Shown here: positions 16,287 to 26,230 of the stretch, piece by piece
How the letters are laid out: every line of letters starts with the position of its first letter
Position numbering within the stretch: the stretch's first letter is position 1
Assembly: GCA_001657325.1 (NCBI GenBank)
Contig: LWRO01000001.1
Coordinates: 62,001-126,000, forward strand
Origin: Geitlerinema sp. BBD 1991-9
GTDB lineage: Bacteria; Cyanobacteriota; Cyanobacteriia; Cyanobacteriales; Geitlerinemataceae
Direction of reading: 5' to 3'
Length of the DNA stretch: 64,000 bases
Made by a program: the position numbers and the translations under genes
Notes under the pieces: generated by a model
What the model was told of the DNA's origin: nothing
The model's input: only the letters and a program-made list of their open reading frames with translations
The model's database searches: none

Positions 16287-18479
16287 GTGCGAAGTTCGGG
16301 TTTTATTTTACTATTGGCGTATATTCTCGGTGTGTTATTTGCTGAAGTGCCGGGAATCCCTTATGTTTGGCTAATCCTCGGCTGTATCTTCGCTTTCGCG
16401 ATCCCGTGGATTTGGCGCACGGGGCCGCGAGCTGAACTTTGGATTACAGCAGGATTAACCGCTTTTTTCGCCTCGTTGTACTTTCAAGCCCGCGTTCCCC
16501 AACCGAGTTCGACGGATGTCAGTCAGTATGCGGGACAGGAAATCGCCGTTCGGGGAACTGTTATCGAAACGCCGACGTTGAATCGCGATCGAAACGTTCG
16601 GTTCGTTCTCGAAGCCCAATCTGTCGAAACCCAACCCCCCAAACCCACCTCGGGAAAACTCTACGTCACCGTTCCCATTCTGCAAGGAACTGGATTAACC
16701 CTCGATCGAGAAATTTCCGTCACCGGATGGCTGTACGAACCCCAACCCCCTCAAAATCCCGGCGGCTTTGACTTTCGCGCCTATCTCGCCCGAAAGGGAG
16801 TTTTCGCCGGATTGAAGGGAAAAACCATCGATTGGGAAACCGCCTCAGAACCATCCTCTTGGGGATGGTGGGCGTTACGAGAGCGCATTGTGAAAGCGCT
16901 CGTTGAAAAACTGGGGGTTCCCGAGGGAACGGTGGTGAGTGCGATGGTGTTGGGGCGGCGGGCGGTAGATTTATCAGACGACGTGCGCGATCGATTTGTC
17001 AACGTCGGACTCGCTCACGCCCTCGCCGCTTCAGGATTTCACGTGTCGCTGATTTTGGGGGCGGTGCTGGGATTGAGGCGAAATTTAGGGGATCGATCGA
17101 AATTCATCCTCGGTAGCGCCACATTATTAATGTATGTCGGCTTAGTTGGATTTCAGCCCTCGGTGTTGCGAGCGGCGTTGATGGGATTTGCGGGGTTAGT
17201 GGGATTGGCGACACAGCGGCGCGTCCATCCCGTGGGGGCGTTACTGGTGGCGGCGACGCTGTTGCTGTTGGTGAATCCGCTGTGGATTCGCGATTTAGGA
17301 TTTCAGTTGAGTTTTTTGGCGACGTTGGGATTGTTGGTGACGGTTCCGCCGTTGGTTGAAAAAATGGACGGGTTACCGCCCACCATTTCGCCGTTACTCG
17401 CCGTTCCCATCGCTGCGATAATTTGGACGCTTCCGCTACAACTTTACGTTTTCGGACAAACGCCCACATACAGTTTAGTTGTGAACCTGCTGACGATGCC
17501 GTTTCTGTCGGTGGTGACGTTGGGGGGATTTCTCTGTGGGATGGTGGCGTTGGTGTATCCACCTGCGGGAAGTTGGGCGGCGTTAGCGTTGTTGTATCCG
17601 GTTCGGGGGTTGCTGGCGATGGTGAATTTCTTCGCCGAACTCCCCGGAGGCTCGATCGCCGTCGATAAAATCGAACTGTGGCAATTAGCAAGTTTATACG
17701 GTGTTATTGGGGCGGGGTGGTGGTTGACGACACGGGAAAAACCGAGGTTTCTGAAGAGATGGCGTTCTTTCAGTTTATTGTTATTGGCAACAGTAGCGGG
17801 GGCGTTGGTTTTTGTTCCGGCGGTTGTCGAAAAAGCAAACTTGTTGCGAGTGACGGTGTTGGTGACGCGAGAACAACCCTCGATCGCGATCCAACAAGGA
17901 TGGAACACGACACTGGTTCACAGTGGCGATGAGGATACGACGCGATATGCGGTGTTACCGTTTTTGCGCCAGGAAGGTGTAAATCGTCTCGATACAGTGG
18001 TGGCGATGTCAGATGGCGCAGGGTGGACGTTGCTATTTGATACGTTACCCGCCCATCAGGTTTACGGTTTGGACGCGATCGAGGTTTCAGATAAAGATAC
18101 TTGGAAAGCCTTGTCGCCGGGAATGGAAATTTTCGATGAGGCGTTAGAAATTCGATCGATCGTCTCGAACCTTCCAGTTTTGCAATTTTCACTGTCAGGT
18201 GAAAAATGGTTGATTTTGGGAGATCTGACACGAGAGGAACAGGATATTTTGTTGGAGTCGGCGGAATTATCGCAGGTGTCCGTTCTCTGTTTTTGGGGAC
18301 GATCGATCGATCCGCATTTGCTCTCCGTTTTGAGTCCTTCGACGCTCGTTGTCGCTTCGGAAATTGACGAGTTCGAGAATCGGGAGATTGCGATCTTTCG
18401 ACTCGATCGAGAGGGGGCAGTGCAATGGACTCCCCAACACTCGATCGAACCCGTTTTAGAGACACCGATGGAGTTTTAG
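16287..18479 (+). CDS. comEC: ComEC/Rec2 DNA uptake channel with degenerate MBL domain
   Basis: Inner-membrane channel for single-stranded DNA in natural transformation, about 730 residues. An N-terminal membrane pair and OB-like domain (GTVIETPTLNRDRNVRF) are followed by the competence core with VGLAHALAASGFHVSLILGA (about 243-262) and many membrane helices. The C-terminal region aligns in position with the metallo-beta-lactamase domain but has MSDGAG where HxHxDH is expected. The nuclease-like site is thus missing. I start at GTG 16287, just after the heptamer repeat. Membrane segments begin within six residues. Confidence 0.9.
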   Translation: MRSSGFILLLAYILGVLFAEVPGIPYVWLILGCIFAFAIPWIWRTGPRAELWITAGLTAFFASLYFQARVPQPSSTDVSQYAGQEIAVRGTVIETPTLNRDRNVRFVLEAQSVETQPPKPTSGKLYVTVPILQGTGLTLDREISVTGWLYEPQPPQNPGGFDFRAYLARKGVFAGLKGKTIDWETASEPSSWGWWALRERIVKALVEKLGVPEGTVVSAMVLGRRAVDLSDDVRDRFVNVGLAHALAASGFHVSLILGAVLGLRRNLGDRSKFILGSATLLMYVGLVGFQPSVLRAALMGFAGLVGLATQRRVHPVGALLVAATLLLLVNPLWIRDLGFQLSFLATLGLLVTVPPLVEKMDGLPPTISPLLAVPIAAIIWTLPLQLYVFGQTPTYSLVVNLLTMPFLSVVTLGGFLCGMVALVYPPAGSWAALALLYPVRGLLAMVNFFAELPGGSIAVDKIELWQLASLYGVIGAGWWLTTREKPRFLKRWRSFSLLLLATVAGALVFVPAVVEKANLLRVTVLVTREQPSIAIQQGWNTTLVHSGDEDTTRYAVLPFLRQEGVNRLDTVVAMSDGAGWTLLFDTLPAHQVYGLDAIEVSDKDTWKALSPGMEIFDEALEIRSIVSNLPVLQFSLSGEKWLILGDLTREEQDILLESAELSQVSVLCFWGRSIDPHLLSVLSPSTLVVASEIDEFENREIAIFRLDREGAVQWTPQHSIEPVLETPMEF

Positions 18480-18530
18480 ATCGATCGCGTTAAAATTCAA
18501 CTACAGCAATCGAACAATGGAGAAAAAACG

Positions 18531-19106
18531 ATGACGGTTGCGATCGAACAAAAAAAGTACACCCCTCAAGAATATTTAGACTTAGAAACTGATGGTGAAG
18601 AGCGCCACGATTACATGGATGGAGATATTGTTTTAATGCCTGGAGGAACGCCAAACCACAACCGCATCGCACTCAATCTCGCTGGCTTCTTGAATTTCAC
18701 GCTAAAACGCCAACCTTACGATGTCTTTATCGCCGATCAGCGGCTTTGGATTCCCCAAAAAAGAATTTATACGTATCCCGATGTCATCGTCGTTCGCGAT
18801 GACATCCAGTTTCAAGAGGGACGCAACGATACAATTGTCAATCCTTTGATTATCGTAGAAGTTTTATCGCCCTCAACCCGAAGTTACGATAAAGGCGATA
18901 AGTTTGCCGCCTATCGCACGATTCCCGGCTTCTGTGAATATCTCCTCATCGAACAAGATATTCCCCACGTCGAGCATTATTTAAAAACCGACAAAAACCA
19001 ATGGTTATTTTCCGAATACGATGGAATTGAAGCGAGTTTTGAATTCGGCTCGATCGAGAGTTCGATCGATTTCTCTGAACTGTACGACAAAGTGAGATTT
19101 GAATAA
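18531..19106 (+). CDS. Uma2 family (DUF820) endonuclease-like protein
   Basis: A 191-residue PD-(D/E)XK-fold protein of the Uma2 family, hugely expanded in cyanobacteria. YTPQEYLDLETDGEERHDYMDGDIVLMPGGTPNH is typical (early Tyr, then GE.R.DYMDG). Putative catalytic residues are the Asp in YPDVIVV (about residue 84) and the Glu and downstream Lys in LIIVEVLSPSTRSYDKGDK (about 105-123). The biological role and substrate of the family are not established. It follows comEC by 51 bases on the same strand. Confidence 0.9.
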   Translation: MTVAIEQKKYTPQEYLDLETDGEERHDYMDGDIVLMPGGTPNHNRIALNLAGFLNFTLKRQPYDVFIADQRLWIPQKRIYTYPDVIVVRDDIQFQEGRNDTIVNPLIIVEVLSPSTRSYDKGDKFAAYRTIPGFCEYLLIEQDIPHVEHYLKTDKNQWLFSEYDGIEASFEFGSIESSIDFSELYDKVRFE

Positions 19107-19132
19107 AATTCAACAAAGCTAATCCGGAAAAA

Positions 19133-19837
19133 TTACAGCATTAATGAAAGTAATTCTCCTGGCTGGTAGCTGTGAGTAATTCGCCCCGCACTGCGTAAAA
19201 TCTCAAAATAATTACGGCCGACTTTTCCACTCGTTTTTGACAATTCATCAATGCCAATACCATTGCGTCCCAGACCTCTTCCAGAACTATGGATATAGCG
19301 ATTGTTTCCGAGATATAACCCGACGTGATTCGCTTTGTTTGAAGTTCCAAAAAAAACAAGATCGCCCGGTTGCAACGACTCGATCGAAATCTTTGCCGAA
19401 AACGCTTCTTGTAAATACGCATCGCGAGGAAGCCACACGCCAATCGATGCAAACGCGGCTTGCATCAAACCCGAACAATCGTAATTCGGCGACACCGTCC
19501 CGCCCCACAAATAAAATTCGTGTTCGGCCATCGCGCGATAGGTAAACTCGATCGCTTGAGGAATCGCCGCCCGAATTTCAGCCTGACTGAGTTGAAGCGG
19601 TGAATACAGCGTTTCGGCGGGATACAGATTTTGAATATCGTCAGGATGGAGCCAACCGGGATAATCATCTTCGCGCAAGCGTACTCGAATTGCCGCTCTT
19701 TCGTCAGACGGCAGTGATACAATTCGCAAGTGTCGCCCCGTGGCCGCTTGTGTGGCCAACGCTTCGCACTGAGGAGAATCGTAGAGGTTGAGGTTGCTCG
19801 CGCAGCAATATTCAGCCGCTCGGTTAAGTTCGACCAT
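19133..19837 (-). CDS. NlpC/P60 family peptidoglycan endopeptidase
   Basis: A 234-residue cell-wall hydrolase cleaving the D-Glu to diamino-acid bond of peptide stems, with an N-terminal bacterial SH3-like region (about 10-75) and a C-terminal NlpC/P60 domain. The catalytic triad is visible: Cys121 in NYDCSG, His171 in NHVGLYLG and His183 in YIHSSGRG. No signal peptide is evident, as in other cyanobacterial members. It is divergent from a serine hydrolase gene across only 25 bases and convergent with the Uma2 gene. Confidence 0.92.
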   Translation of the reverse strand: MVELNRAAEYCCASNLNLYDSPQCEALATQAATGRHLRIVSLPSDERAAIRVRLREDDYPGWLHPDDIQNLYPAETLYSPLQLSQAEIRAAIPQAIEFTYRAMAEHEFYLWGGTVSPNYDCSGLMQAAFASIGVWLPRDAYLQEAFSAKISIESLQPGDLVFFGTSNKANHVGLYLGNNRYIHSSGRGLGRNGIGIDELSKTSGKVGRNYFEILRSAGRITHSYQPGELLSLML

Positions 19838-19862
19838 TTCTATCTCGATCGGAAATTCGACA

Positions 19863-20816
19863 ATGACGTTTTTTTTTAGAGAAGACGAACAGCTTCAACA
19901 ACTCGGCGATCGAATCCTACAAGCGACGTGGGAAACCTTTCCCCAGTTAGCCCGCAATCAGATTGCGATGACCTGGATTCTCTACGAACCGCCGATTGTC
20001 GTCAACACAGGTGGCGCCCTCAGTTCGACGGAGTTTTGGAAGTACAAACCACGAGGGTTTCACTATCGCGGTGTCGAACGGATTTACCCCGCCAGCGTCG
20101 TGAAGTTATTTTATATGGTCGCAGCTTACGAATGGCTCGAAGGTGGCATGATTCAGCCATCGCCAGAACTCGAGCGAGCCATTCGCGATTCGATCGTTCA
20201 TTCTAGCAACGACGCTACCAGTTTAGTGGTTGACGTTCTCACGGGAACCACCAGCGGCCCGGAACTTCCCCCCGGCCCCTTTGAAACCTGGAAAATGCAA
20301 CGCAATCTCGTCAACCGCTATTTACAGTCATTGGGTTGGCCGGAGTTCGAGACCCTGAACGTCAATCAGAAAACTTGGTGCGATGGAGCTTATGGCCGCG
20401 AACGGGCTTTCCTGGGAACGATGATGGACAATCGCAATATGCTCACGACCAACGCCACCGCCCGACTGGTTCATAGCATTCTCGGCGGAGTTGCGGTTTC
20501 GTCCCAAGCCTCCCAAACCATGATGGCGTTTATGAAACGCAGTCTCGACCCGACGGAGTTAGCCGCTGACCCGGAAAACCAAGTGACGGGATTTCTCGGC
20601 GACGGCTTACCCTTGGAAGCAGGAGTTTGGTCGAAAGCGGGATTGATGAGCCGCGTGCGTCACGATGCGGCCTATATTGAATTACCAGACGCGCGACCTT
20701 ATTTATTAGTCGTGTTTACAGAAGGCCCCGAACAAAGCCGCAACGAGAAGTTATTGCCCTTCGTCTCCCAGCAGGTGGCGCAGGCAATGCGGGAACTGGG
20801 AACTGGGAACTGGTGA
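19863..20816 (+). CDS. Beta-lactamase/transpeptidase-like serine hydrolase
   Basis: A 317-residue class A beta-lactamase-fold protein. The SxxK motif is YPASVVKLFYM (Ser78, Lys81). The second motif is HSSNDAT, corresponding to SxN, and SKAGLMS probably stands for the third K(T/S)G box. No N-terminal signal peptide is visible, so location is unclear. I begin at ATG 19863, preceded by GGAAA. The longer frame would overlap the divergent NlpC gene. The end of the gene is made of three GGGAACT heptamers encoding RELGTGNW, so its C-terminus has been shaped by a repeat. Whether it acts on beta-lactams is not evident. Confidence 0.8.
   Translation: MTFFFREDEQLQQLGDRILQATWETFPQLARNQIAMTWILYEPPIVVNTGGALSSTEFWKYKPRGFHYRGVERIYPASVVKLFYMVAAYEWLEGGMIQPSPELERAIRDSIVHSSNDATSLVVDVLTGTTSGPELPPGPFETWKMQRNLVNRYLQSLGWPEFETLNVNQKTWCDGAYGRERAFLGTMMDNRNMLTTNATARLVHSILGGVAVSSQASQTMMAFMKRSLDPTELAADPENQVTGFLGDGLPLEAGVWSKAGLMSRVRHDAAYIELPDARPYLLVVFTEGPEQSRNEKLLPFVSQQVAQAMRELGTGNW
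20791..20811. repeat. Three GGGAACT heptamers inside a coding end
   Basis: Three perfect GGGAACT units overlap the last codons of the serine hydrolase gene. A repeat more usual between genes has here become part of a C-terminus. Confidence 0.8.
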
Positions 20817-20833
20817 AGGTTAGCTTGAAATGG

Positions 20834-20882
20834 ATTAGGATTTACGCAGAAACCCAGGTTTCTGCGTAAATCCTAATTTTTT
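20834..20882 (+). terminator. Strong terminator with 20-bp perfect stem
   Basis: A perfect 20-bp stem (20834-20853 with 20858-20877), loop CCAG, is followed by a run of T to 20882. It lies 17 bases after the serine hydrolase and insulates it from glmS. Confidence 0.88.
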
Positions 20883-20987
20883 CATCTCATCATCGCCTCT
20901 CTTCACGATCCCATCACCTCTCTGGGTCAATGTATTAAACTTTTTGAAGGTCAAACCCCGCTTGTGGTTGTAGAGGAGTGGCGTGAT

Positions 20988-22889
20988 ATGTGTGGAATCG
21001 TCGGTTATATCGGGATGCAAGCTGCTAGCGAAATTTTGTTGGCTGGCTTGGAAAAACTGGAATATCGCGGCTACGATTCCGCAGGTATCGCAACGGTAGA
21101 TGAAGGTGAGATTCATTGCGTGCGTGCGAAAGGAAAGCTACAAAACCTTCGATCGAAACTCCACGGTATCGAAAACCCTTCAAAAATTGGGATCGGACAC
21201 ACTCGCTGGGCGACGCACGGAAAGCCGGAAGAGTACAACGCACACCCTCACATGGATGTCGCGCGGCGCGTTGCTGTCGTGCAAAATGGCATTATCGAGA
21301 ACTTCCGCGAACTGCGTCTCGAACTGCAAGAGAAAGGACACGATTTCAAATCCGACACGGACACAGAAGTCATCCCCCACCTCATCGCCGAATATCTCGT
21401 CCATCCCGAATCTGCCGCCCCCGCAACACTGGCTTCGTCCCCCTTCCTCGAAGCCGTTCGCCAAGCCGTCAACCGCCTCGAAGGTGCGTTCGCGATCGCT
21501 GTCATCAGTGCTGACTATCCCGACGAACTCATCGTGGCACGACAACAAGCGCCACTCTCGATCGGGTTCGGACAAGGTGAGTTTTTCTGCGCCTCCGATA
21601 CCCCTGCATTGATTCCCCACACCCGCGCCGTTTTGACGATGGAAAACGGTGAACTCGCGAAACTCACACCCCTCGGCGTCGAGATTTACAGCTTTATCGG
21701 CGATCGACTCAAAAAAACCCCTCGCACCCTGACTTGGAACCCCATTGTGGTTGAAAAACAGGGGTTCAAACACTTTATGCTCAAAGAAATCTACGAGCAG
21801 CCGGGTGTCGTTCGGGTCTGTTTGGAAGCCTACACGGAAAGTACCTGGGAAGTTGGTCGCACCACACCGCCAATCCACTTAGACCTCGATGAGAGTCTCT
21901 ACGACAGCCTCGAACACGTTCAAATCCTCGCCTGCGGGACGAGTTGGCACGCGGGTTTAATTGGCAAATACCTGCTCGAGCAATTGGCGGGGATTCCCAC
22001 CATGGTTCAGTATGCTTCAGAATTCCGCTACGCTCCGGCTCCAGTCATGGCGAACACGCTGACGATCGGCGTAACGCAGTCGGGGGAAACCGCCGACACG
22101 CTCGCGGCTTTGGCGATGGAAAAGGAGCGACGGGAAACGCTAGATCTCAAATATCAAGCGCGTTTGCTCGGGATTACCAACCGTCCCGAATCGTCCCTCG
22201 GACATTTAGTTCCCAACATTATCGACACTCACGCCGGGATTGAAATCGGTGTGGCGGCGACGAAAACCTTTGTCGCGCAGGTCATTGCGTTTTACGCGCT
22301 GTCGATCGATTTGGGATATCGGCGCAAGGTGTTATCTGGGGAACGAGTACAGGAAATTTTGACGGGATTGCGGCAACTTCCCGCGCAAATCGAGCTAATT
22401 TTGGAAAGTCAGGAACGCTATATCGAGGAGTTGGCACACGATTTTAGCGATACTCAGGACTTTATTTTTCTCGGACGCGGGATTAATTTTCCAATTGCGT
22501 TAGAGGGTGCGTTAAAACTGAAGGAAATCAGCTACATTCACGCCGAAGGTTATCCGGCTGGAGAAATGAAACACGGGCCCATTGCTCTGTTAGATGCGAA
22601 GGTTCCCGTAGTGGCGATTGCCATGCCCGGTTCTGTGTACGACAAAGTGTTATCCAACGCTCAGGAAGCGAAAGCACGGGATGCTCGGCTGATCGGTGTT
22701 ACGCCGATGGACGATAAGGAAGCGGCGGAAACGTTTGACGATTTGCTTCCCGTTCCCACGATCGATGAAATGCTCTCGCCGATTCTGTCTGTGATTCCAT
22801 TACAGTTGTTGGCTTATCATATTGCGGCTCGTCGCGGGTTGGATGTCGATCAACCTCGGAATTTGGCAAAATCAGTTACGGTGGAGTAG
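20988..22889 (+). CDS. glmS: Glutamine-fructose-6-phosphate aminotransferase
   Basis: Makes glucosamine-6-phosphate from fructose-6-phosphate and glutamine, the first step to UDP-GlcNAc for peptidoglycan and glycolipids. The 633 residues start MCGIVGYIG, so Cys2 becomes the N-terminal nucleophile after Met removal. The glutaminase domain (about 1-240, with GIGHTRWATHG) is followed by two SIS domains, with ACGTSWHAG and GVTQSGETADT. The end DVDQPRNLAKSVTVE is diagnostic. I use ATG 20988, nine bases after AGAGGAG. A longer frame from 20964 would misplace the nucleophile. I saw no glmS ribozyme upstream. Confidence 0.97.
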   Translation: MCGIVGYIGMQAASEILLAGLEKLEYRGYDSAGIATVDEGEIHCVRAKGKLQNLRSKLHGIENPSKIGIGHTRWATHGKPEEYNAHPHMDVARRVAVVQNGIIENFRELRLELQEKGHDFKSDTDTEVIPHLIAEYLVHPESAAPATLASSPFLEAVRQAVNRLEGAFAIAVISADYPDELIVARQQAPLSIGFGQGEFFCASDTPALIPHTRAVLTMENGELAKLTPLGVEIYSFIGDRLKKTPRTLTWNPIVVEKQGFKHFMLKEIYEQPGVVRVCLEAYTESTWEVGRTTPPIHLDLDESLYDSLEHVQILACGTSWHAGLIGKYLLEQLAGIPTMVQYASEFRYAPAPVMANTLTIGVTQSGETADTLAALAMEKERRETLDLKYQARLLGITNRPESSLGHLVPNIIDTHAGIEIGVAATKTFVAQVIAFYALSIDLGYRRKVLSGERVQEILTGLRQLPAQIELILESQERYIEELAHDFSDTQDFIFLGRGINFPIALEGALKLKEISYIHAEGYPAGEMKHGPIALLDAKVPVVAIAMPGSVYDKVLSNAQEAKARDARLIGVTPMDDKEAAETFDDLLPVPTIDEMLSPILSVIPLQLLAYHIAARRGLDVDQPRNLAKSVTVE

Positions 22890-22985
22890 TTCGGAGGAGA
22901 TGAAAAGATAAATTTTGAATAGGTCTCAAGCATTATAGATTTAATATCTTTAGCTCAGTTGAGGTCGATAGAATTCGGAAAAAAC

Positions 22986-23417
22986 ATGAAAAATCCTATC
23001 TTTCATCTTGCTTTCCCCATTGGTGACATCTCGCAAACCAAAGCATTTTACGTAGATGGATTGGGGTGTGAGTTAGGGCGAGAATCGCGCCAAGCGTTGA
23101 TTCTCAATCTTTACGGCCATCAAATTGTCGCCCATGTCACACAAGACGAAATCCCACTCCAAAACGGGATTTATCCCCGTCACTTCGGCTTGGTATTTCA
23201 CGAACTCGGAGATTGGGAAATATTACTCGATCGAGCCAAACGGAACGGATTGAAGTTTTACCAAGATCCCAAACACCGCTTCCCCGGACAACCCACCGAA
23301 CACCAAACGTTCTTTCTCGAAGATCCGTTTCATAACTTATTAGAATTCAAATACTATCACCATCCCAGCGCGATTTTTGGAGAACGAGAAAGCGCAGAAG
23401 TTGGCGAGCGAGTTTAG
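22986..23417 (+). CDS. VOC (glyoxalase/bleomycin-resistance fold) protein
   Basis: A 143-residue vicinal-oxygen-chelate protein. IFHLAFPIGDISQTKAFYVD at the start is the typical first beta-alpha unit. HFGLVFHELGDWEILLDRA, and FFLEDPFHNLLEFKYYHHPS near the C-terminus, supply the usual metal ligands (His and Glu). I start at ATG 22986 rather than the upstream alternative. The substrate cannot be inferred. It ends 18 bases before uvrC, probably co-transcribed. Confidence 0.85.
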   Translation: MKNPIFHLAFPIGDISQTKAFYVDGLGCELGRESRQALILNLYGHQIVAHVTQDEIPLQNGIYPRHFGLVFHELGDWEILLDRAKRNGLKFYQDPKHRFPGQPTEHQTFFLEDPFHNLLEFKYYHHPSAIFGERESAEVGERV

Positions 23418-23435
23418 AATTTGGATTCAACGGTA

Positions 23436-25313
23436 ATGGAATCCTCGACTGAACGATTGTCACCGATCGAAAACCCCGATCGACTCGAACGGCGACTCAA
23501 AGAAATCCCACCCGAACCCGGCGTGTATTTGATGCGAGATAAGCTCGATCGAATCCTGTATATCGGGAAATCGAAAAAACTTCGATCGAGGGTTCGTTCT
23601 TACTTCCGCGATCTCGCCAATCACAGCGAACGCATTGCAATGATGGTGCGTCAAGTGTGCGAGATCGAATTTATCGTCACGGATACGGAAGCAGAAGCCC
23701 TCGCCTTAGAAGCCAACCTCATCAAGCAACACCAACCCCATTTCAACGTTCTTCTCAAAGACGATAAAAAATATCCCTATCTCTGCGTGACGTGGTCGGA
23801 AGAATATCCGAGAATTTTTATCACTAGAAAACGTCGTTTGAGCAACATTAAAGATCGCTATTATGGCCCCTACGTCGATACGCGATTGCTGCGAAGTACG
23901 CTTCACGTGGTCAAGCGTATTTTTCCCCTGCGACAACGTCCGAAACCCCTTTTTAAAGACCGTCCTTGCTTGAATTACGATATCGGACGCTGTCCGGGAG
24001 TCTGTCAAAAACGGATTTCCCCCGAAGACTATCGCCAGATCGTACAGAAAGTGGCGATGGTATTTCAAGGACGAACCGGAGAACTCATCGAGCTTCTCAC
24101 CGAACAAATGCAACAAGCTGCTGCTAATCTCGAATTCGAGAAAGCCGCACAGCTACGAGATCGAATTACTGGATTGCAATCGCTAGGAGCCGACCAAAAA
24201 GTTGCACTTCCCGACGATCGAATCTCGCGAGATGCCATTGCACTCAACATCGGAGATCGACACGCTTGCATTCAATTGTTTCAAATTCGCGCCGGAAAAC
24301 TCGTCGGACGACTGGGATTCGTTACCACCCCCGGCGAACCCGGTGCGGTATTACAGCGCGTTCTCGAGGAACATTACCGATCGATCGAATCCGTTGAAAT
24401 CCCCTCAGAAATCCTCGTTCAACACGAACTTCCCGAACCGGAACTCCTCGAAACTTGGCTGACACAAACACGAGGCCGAAAAGTCAGCATTCGCGTTCCC
24501 CAACGCCAACAAAAAGCCGAACTCTTGGCGATGGTGGAACGCAACGCCGCTTACGAACTGGCGCGAATGGAACGCCAAGACAGCCGTAACACAGCGGCGA
24601 TGCAGGATTTAGCGGAAATCCTCGACTTACCGGATTTACCCCGGCGGTTGGAATGTTACGACATTTCCCACGTCCAAGGATCGGATGCGGTGGCTTCCCG
24701 CGTCGTCTTTCTCGACGGTATTTCCGCGAAGCAACACTATCGCCGCTACAAAATCCGCGACCCCAACGTCAGATCGGGACGTTCTGACGATTTCGCGAGT
24801 ATGGCGGAGGTGATTCGCCGTCGTTTCCGCGAATATGCCAAGCTGTCTCCAGAAGAAATGTCCAGTCGAGAAGATTTTCCTGATTTGGTGGTTATCGACG
24901 GTGGGAAAGGTCAACTGTCGGCAGTGGTGGACGCATTGCGCGATCTCGATATTCTCGATGACATCCGCGTGGTGAGTTTGGCCAAACAGCGTGAGGAAAT
25001 CTTCCATCCGGGGGAATCTTTACCTTTACCCACAGATTCAGAACAACCGGGGGTGCAACTGCTGCGGCGCTTGCGCGACGAGGCGCATCGATTTGCGGTG
25101 ACGTTCCACCGACAGCAGCGAACCGAACGGATGCGGCGATCTCGCCTCGATGAAATTCCGGGTTTGGGATTCCAACGTCAAAAAGAGTTACTGGCGCATT
25201 TCCACTCGATCGACTATATCGTCCGAGCAACCCCGCAACAGCTAACAGAAGTCTCGGGAATCGGCCCGCATTTGGCACAGCAAATTTACGATTATTTCCA
25301 TCCGCCGAACTGA
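23436..25313 (+). CDS. uvrC: Excinuclease ABC subunit C
   Basis: Dual-incision nuclease of nucleotide excision repair, 625 residues. An N-terminal GIY-YIG domain ([20 protein letters not shown], about 25-44) makes the 3' cut. A UVR motif ([16 protein letters not shown], about 223-238) binds UvrB. The RNase H-like domain for the 5' cut ([19 protein letters not shown] and [12 protein letters not shown]) follows. The end has a tandem helix-hairpin-helix, [16 protein letters not shown] and [17 protein letters not shown] prefer ATG 23436 over TTG 23421. It is convergent with the SPFH gene, with an 18-base gap. Confidence 0.97.
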   Translation: MESSTERLSPIENPDRLERRLKEIPPEPGVYLMRDKLDRILYIGKSKKLRSRVRSYFRDLANHSERIAMMVRQVCEIEFIVTDTEAEALALEANLIKQHQPHFNVLLKDDKKYPYLCVTWSEEYPRIFITRKRRLSNIKDRYYGPYVDTRLLRSTLHVVKRIFPLRQRPKPLFKDRPCLNYDIGRCPGVCQKRISPEDYRQIVQKVAMVFQGRTGELIELLTEQMQQAAANLEFEKAAQLRDRITGLQSLGADQKVALPDDRISRDAIALNIGDRHACIQLFQIRAGKLVGRLGFVTTPGEPGAVLQRVLEEHYRSIESVEIPSEILVQHELPEPELLETWLTQTRGRKVSIRVPQRQQKAELLAMVERNAAYELARMERQDSRNTAAMQDLAEILDLPDLPRRLECYDISHVQGSDAVASRVVFLDGISAKQHYRRYKIRDPNVRSGRSDDFASMAEVIRRRFREYAKLSPEEMSSREDFPDLVVIDGGKGQLSAVVDALRDLDILDDIRVVSLAKQREEIFHPGESLPLPTDSEQPGVQLLRRLRDEAHRFAVTFHRQQRTERMRRSRLDEIPGLGFQRQKELLAHFHSIDYIVRATPQQLTEVSGIGPHLAQQIYDYFHPPN

Positions 25314-25331
25314 CACGTTGGCTGACTCGCT

Positions 25332-26162
25332 CTAATCCTCGGGACTCGCTCCATTTCCGTTCGACGACGATGGCGGTTCTTGCCGTAATTCTTCGCCGAG
25401 AATCGGTTCTAGTGCTTGCGAAAGGGCTTTTGGGTCCATAAAAACGACTTTCGAGTTCTCGCTACCGCTGAGTTTGAAGCTCGATTCTACGTATTTTTGC
25501 GTAATGAAAAAGTGGAGGATTTCGCGAGCGTTCCGTTTCGATTCCAGAGATTTCGCAATGCGGTTTAAATATTCGGCTGTTCCTTCCGCTTCCCGAATAA
25601 TTGCCCGTTTTTTAATTTCTGCGGCTCGTTCTTCTTCCATCGATTCAATTACAGTCGGCGATGGATTGATTTTTTGTACGTCAACTCGGGTCACTTTAAC
25701 GCCCCAGTTCCCGGTTTCGTCATCCATTTTTTCTAACATGGTTCGGTTGATTTCCGATCGGGCCGTCACCGTTCGATCGAGGACTCGCTGACCGATTTCC
25801 GAACCGAGAATGGTGCTGACACGATTTTGAATGGCTTCGTTAACGTTTTCGATCTCGTAGTAGGCACGTTCGAGATCGAAAATTCGCCAATAGACCACCG
25901 CTTGCACTTCCAGCGCCACGTTATCTTTCGTCAGTACTCGCTGTGGCTCGATTTCGATAAACTGTTCCCGCTCGGTATCTTCCCAGACGATGCGCTCGAC
26001 GACCGGCAAGGTGAAATTCACGCCCGGTTCGAGCGTTCGACTGTATTTCCCCAACCGTTCGACCAAGGCGAGATTACCCTGTTGAATGATTTTAATCCCT
26101 ACCGCTGCATAGCCAATCGCAGCGAGTAAGAAGGCAGCGACGATCGATTCGAGGGTAGCCAT
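25332..26162 (-). CDS. SPFH/band 7 (stomatin/paraslipin) membrane protein
   Basis: A 276-residue QmcA/paraslipin-like protein. An N-terminal membrane anchor (about 5-25) precedes QGNLALVERLGKYSRTLEPG, the start of the band 7 domain. A long charged helix region (INPSPTVIESMEEERAAEIKKRAIIREAEG, described in parts) and FITQKYVESSFKLS follow. Such proteins form membrane microdomain scaffolds, often with FtsH-type proteases. I start at ATG 26162. The longer frame overlaps the kinase gene. It lies 68 bases downstream of the kinase gene on the same strand and may be co-transcribed with it. No NfeD partner is present. Confidence 0.9.
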   Translation of the reverse strand: MATLESIVAAFLLAAIGYAAVGIKIIQQGNLALVERLGKYSRTLEPGVNFTLPVVERIVWEDTEREQFIEIEPQRVLTKDNVALEVQAVVYWRIFDLERAYYEIENVNEAIQNRVSTILGSEIGQRVLDRTVTARSEINRTMLEKMDDETGNWGVKVTRVDVQKINPSPTVIESMEEERAAEIKKRAIIREAEGTAEYLNRIAKSLESKRNAREILHFFITQKYVESSFKLSGSENSKVVFMDPKALSQALEPILGEELRQEPPSSSNGNGASPED

Positions 26163-26230
26163 AGCACTCGCGAAATACCTTGCTTCCAGTGTAGTGCAGG
26201 GTGGCGCGTCTGGCAGCGATGCACGACGAT

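Noticed and set aside
20938-20987. Possible glmS ribozyme before glmS
   Set aside because: The gap after the terminator is too short and lacks the ribozyme core. The family is mainly known from Firmicutes.
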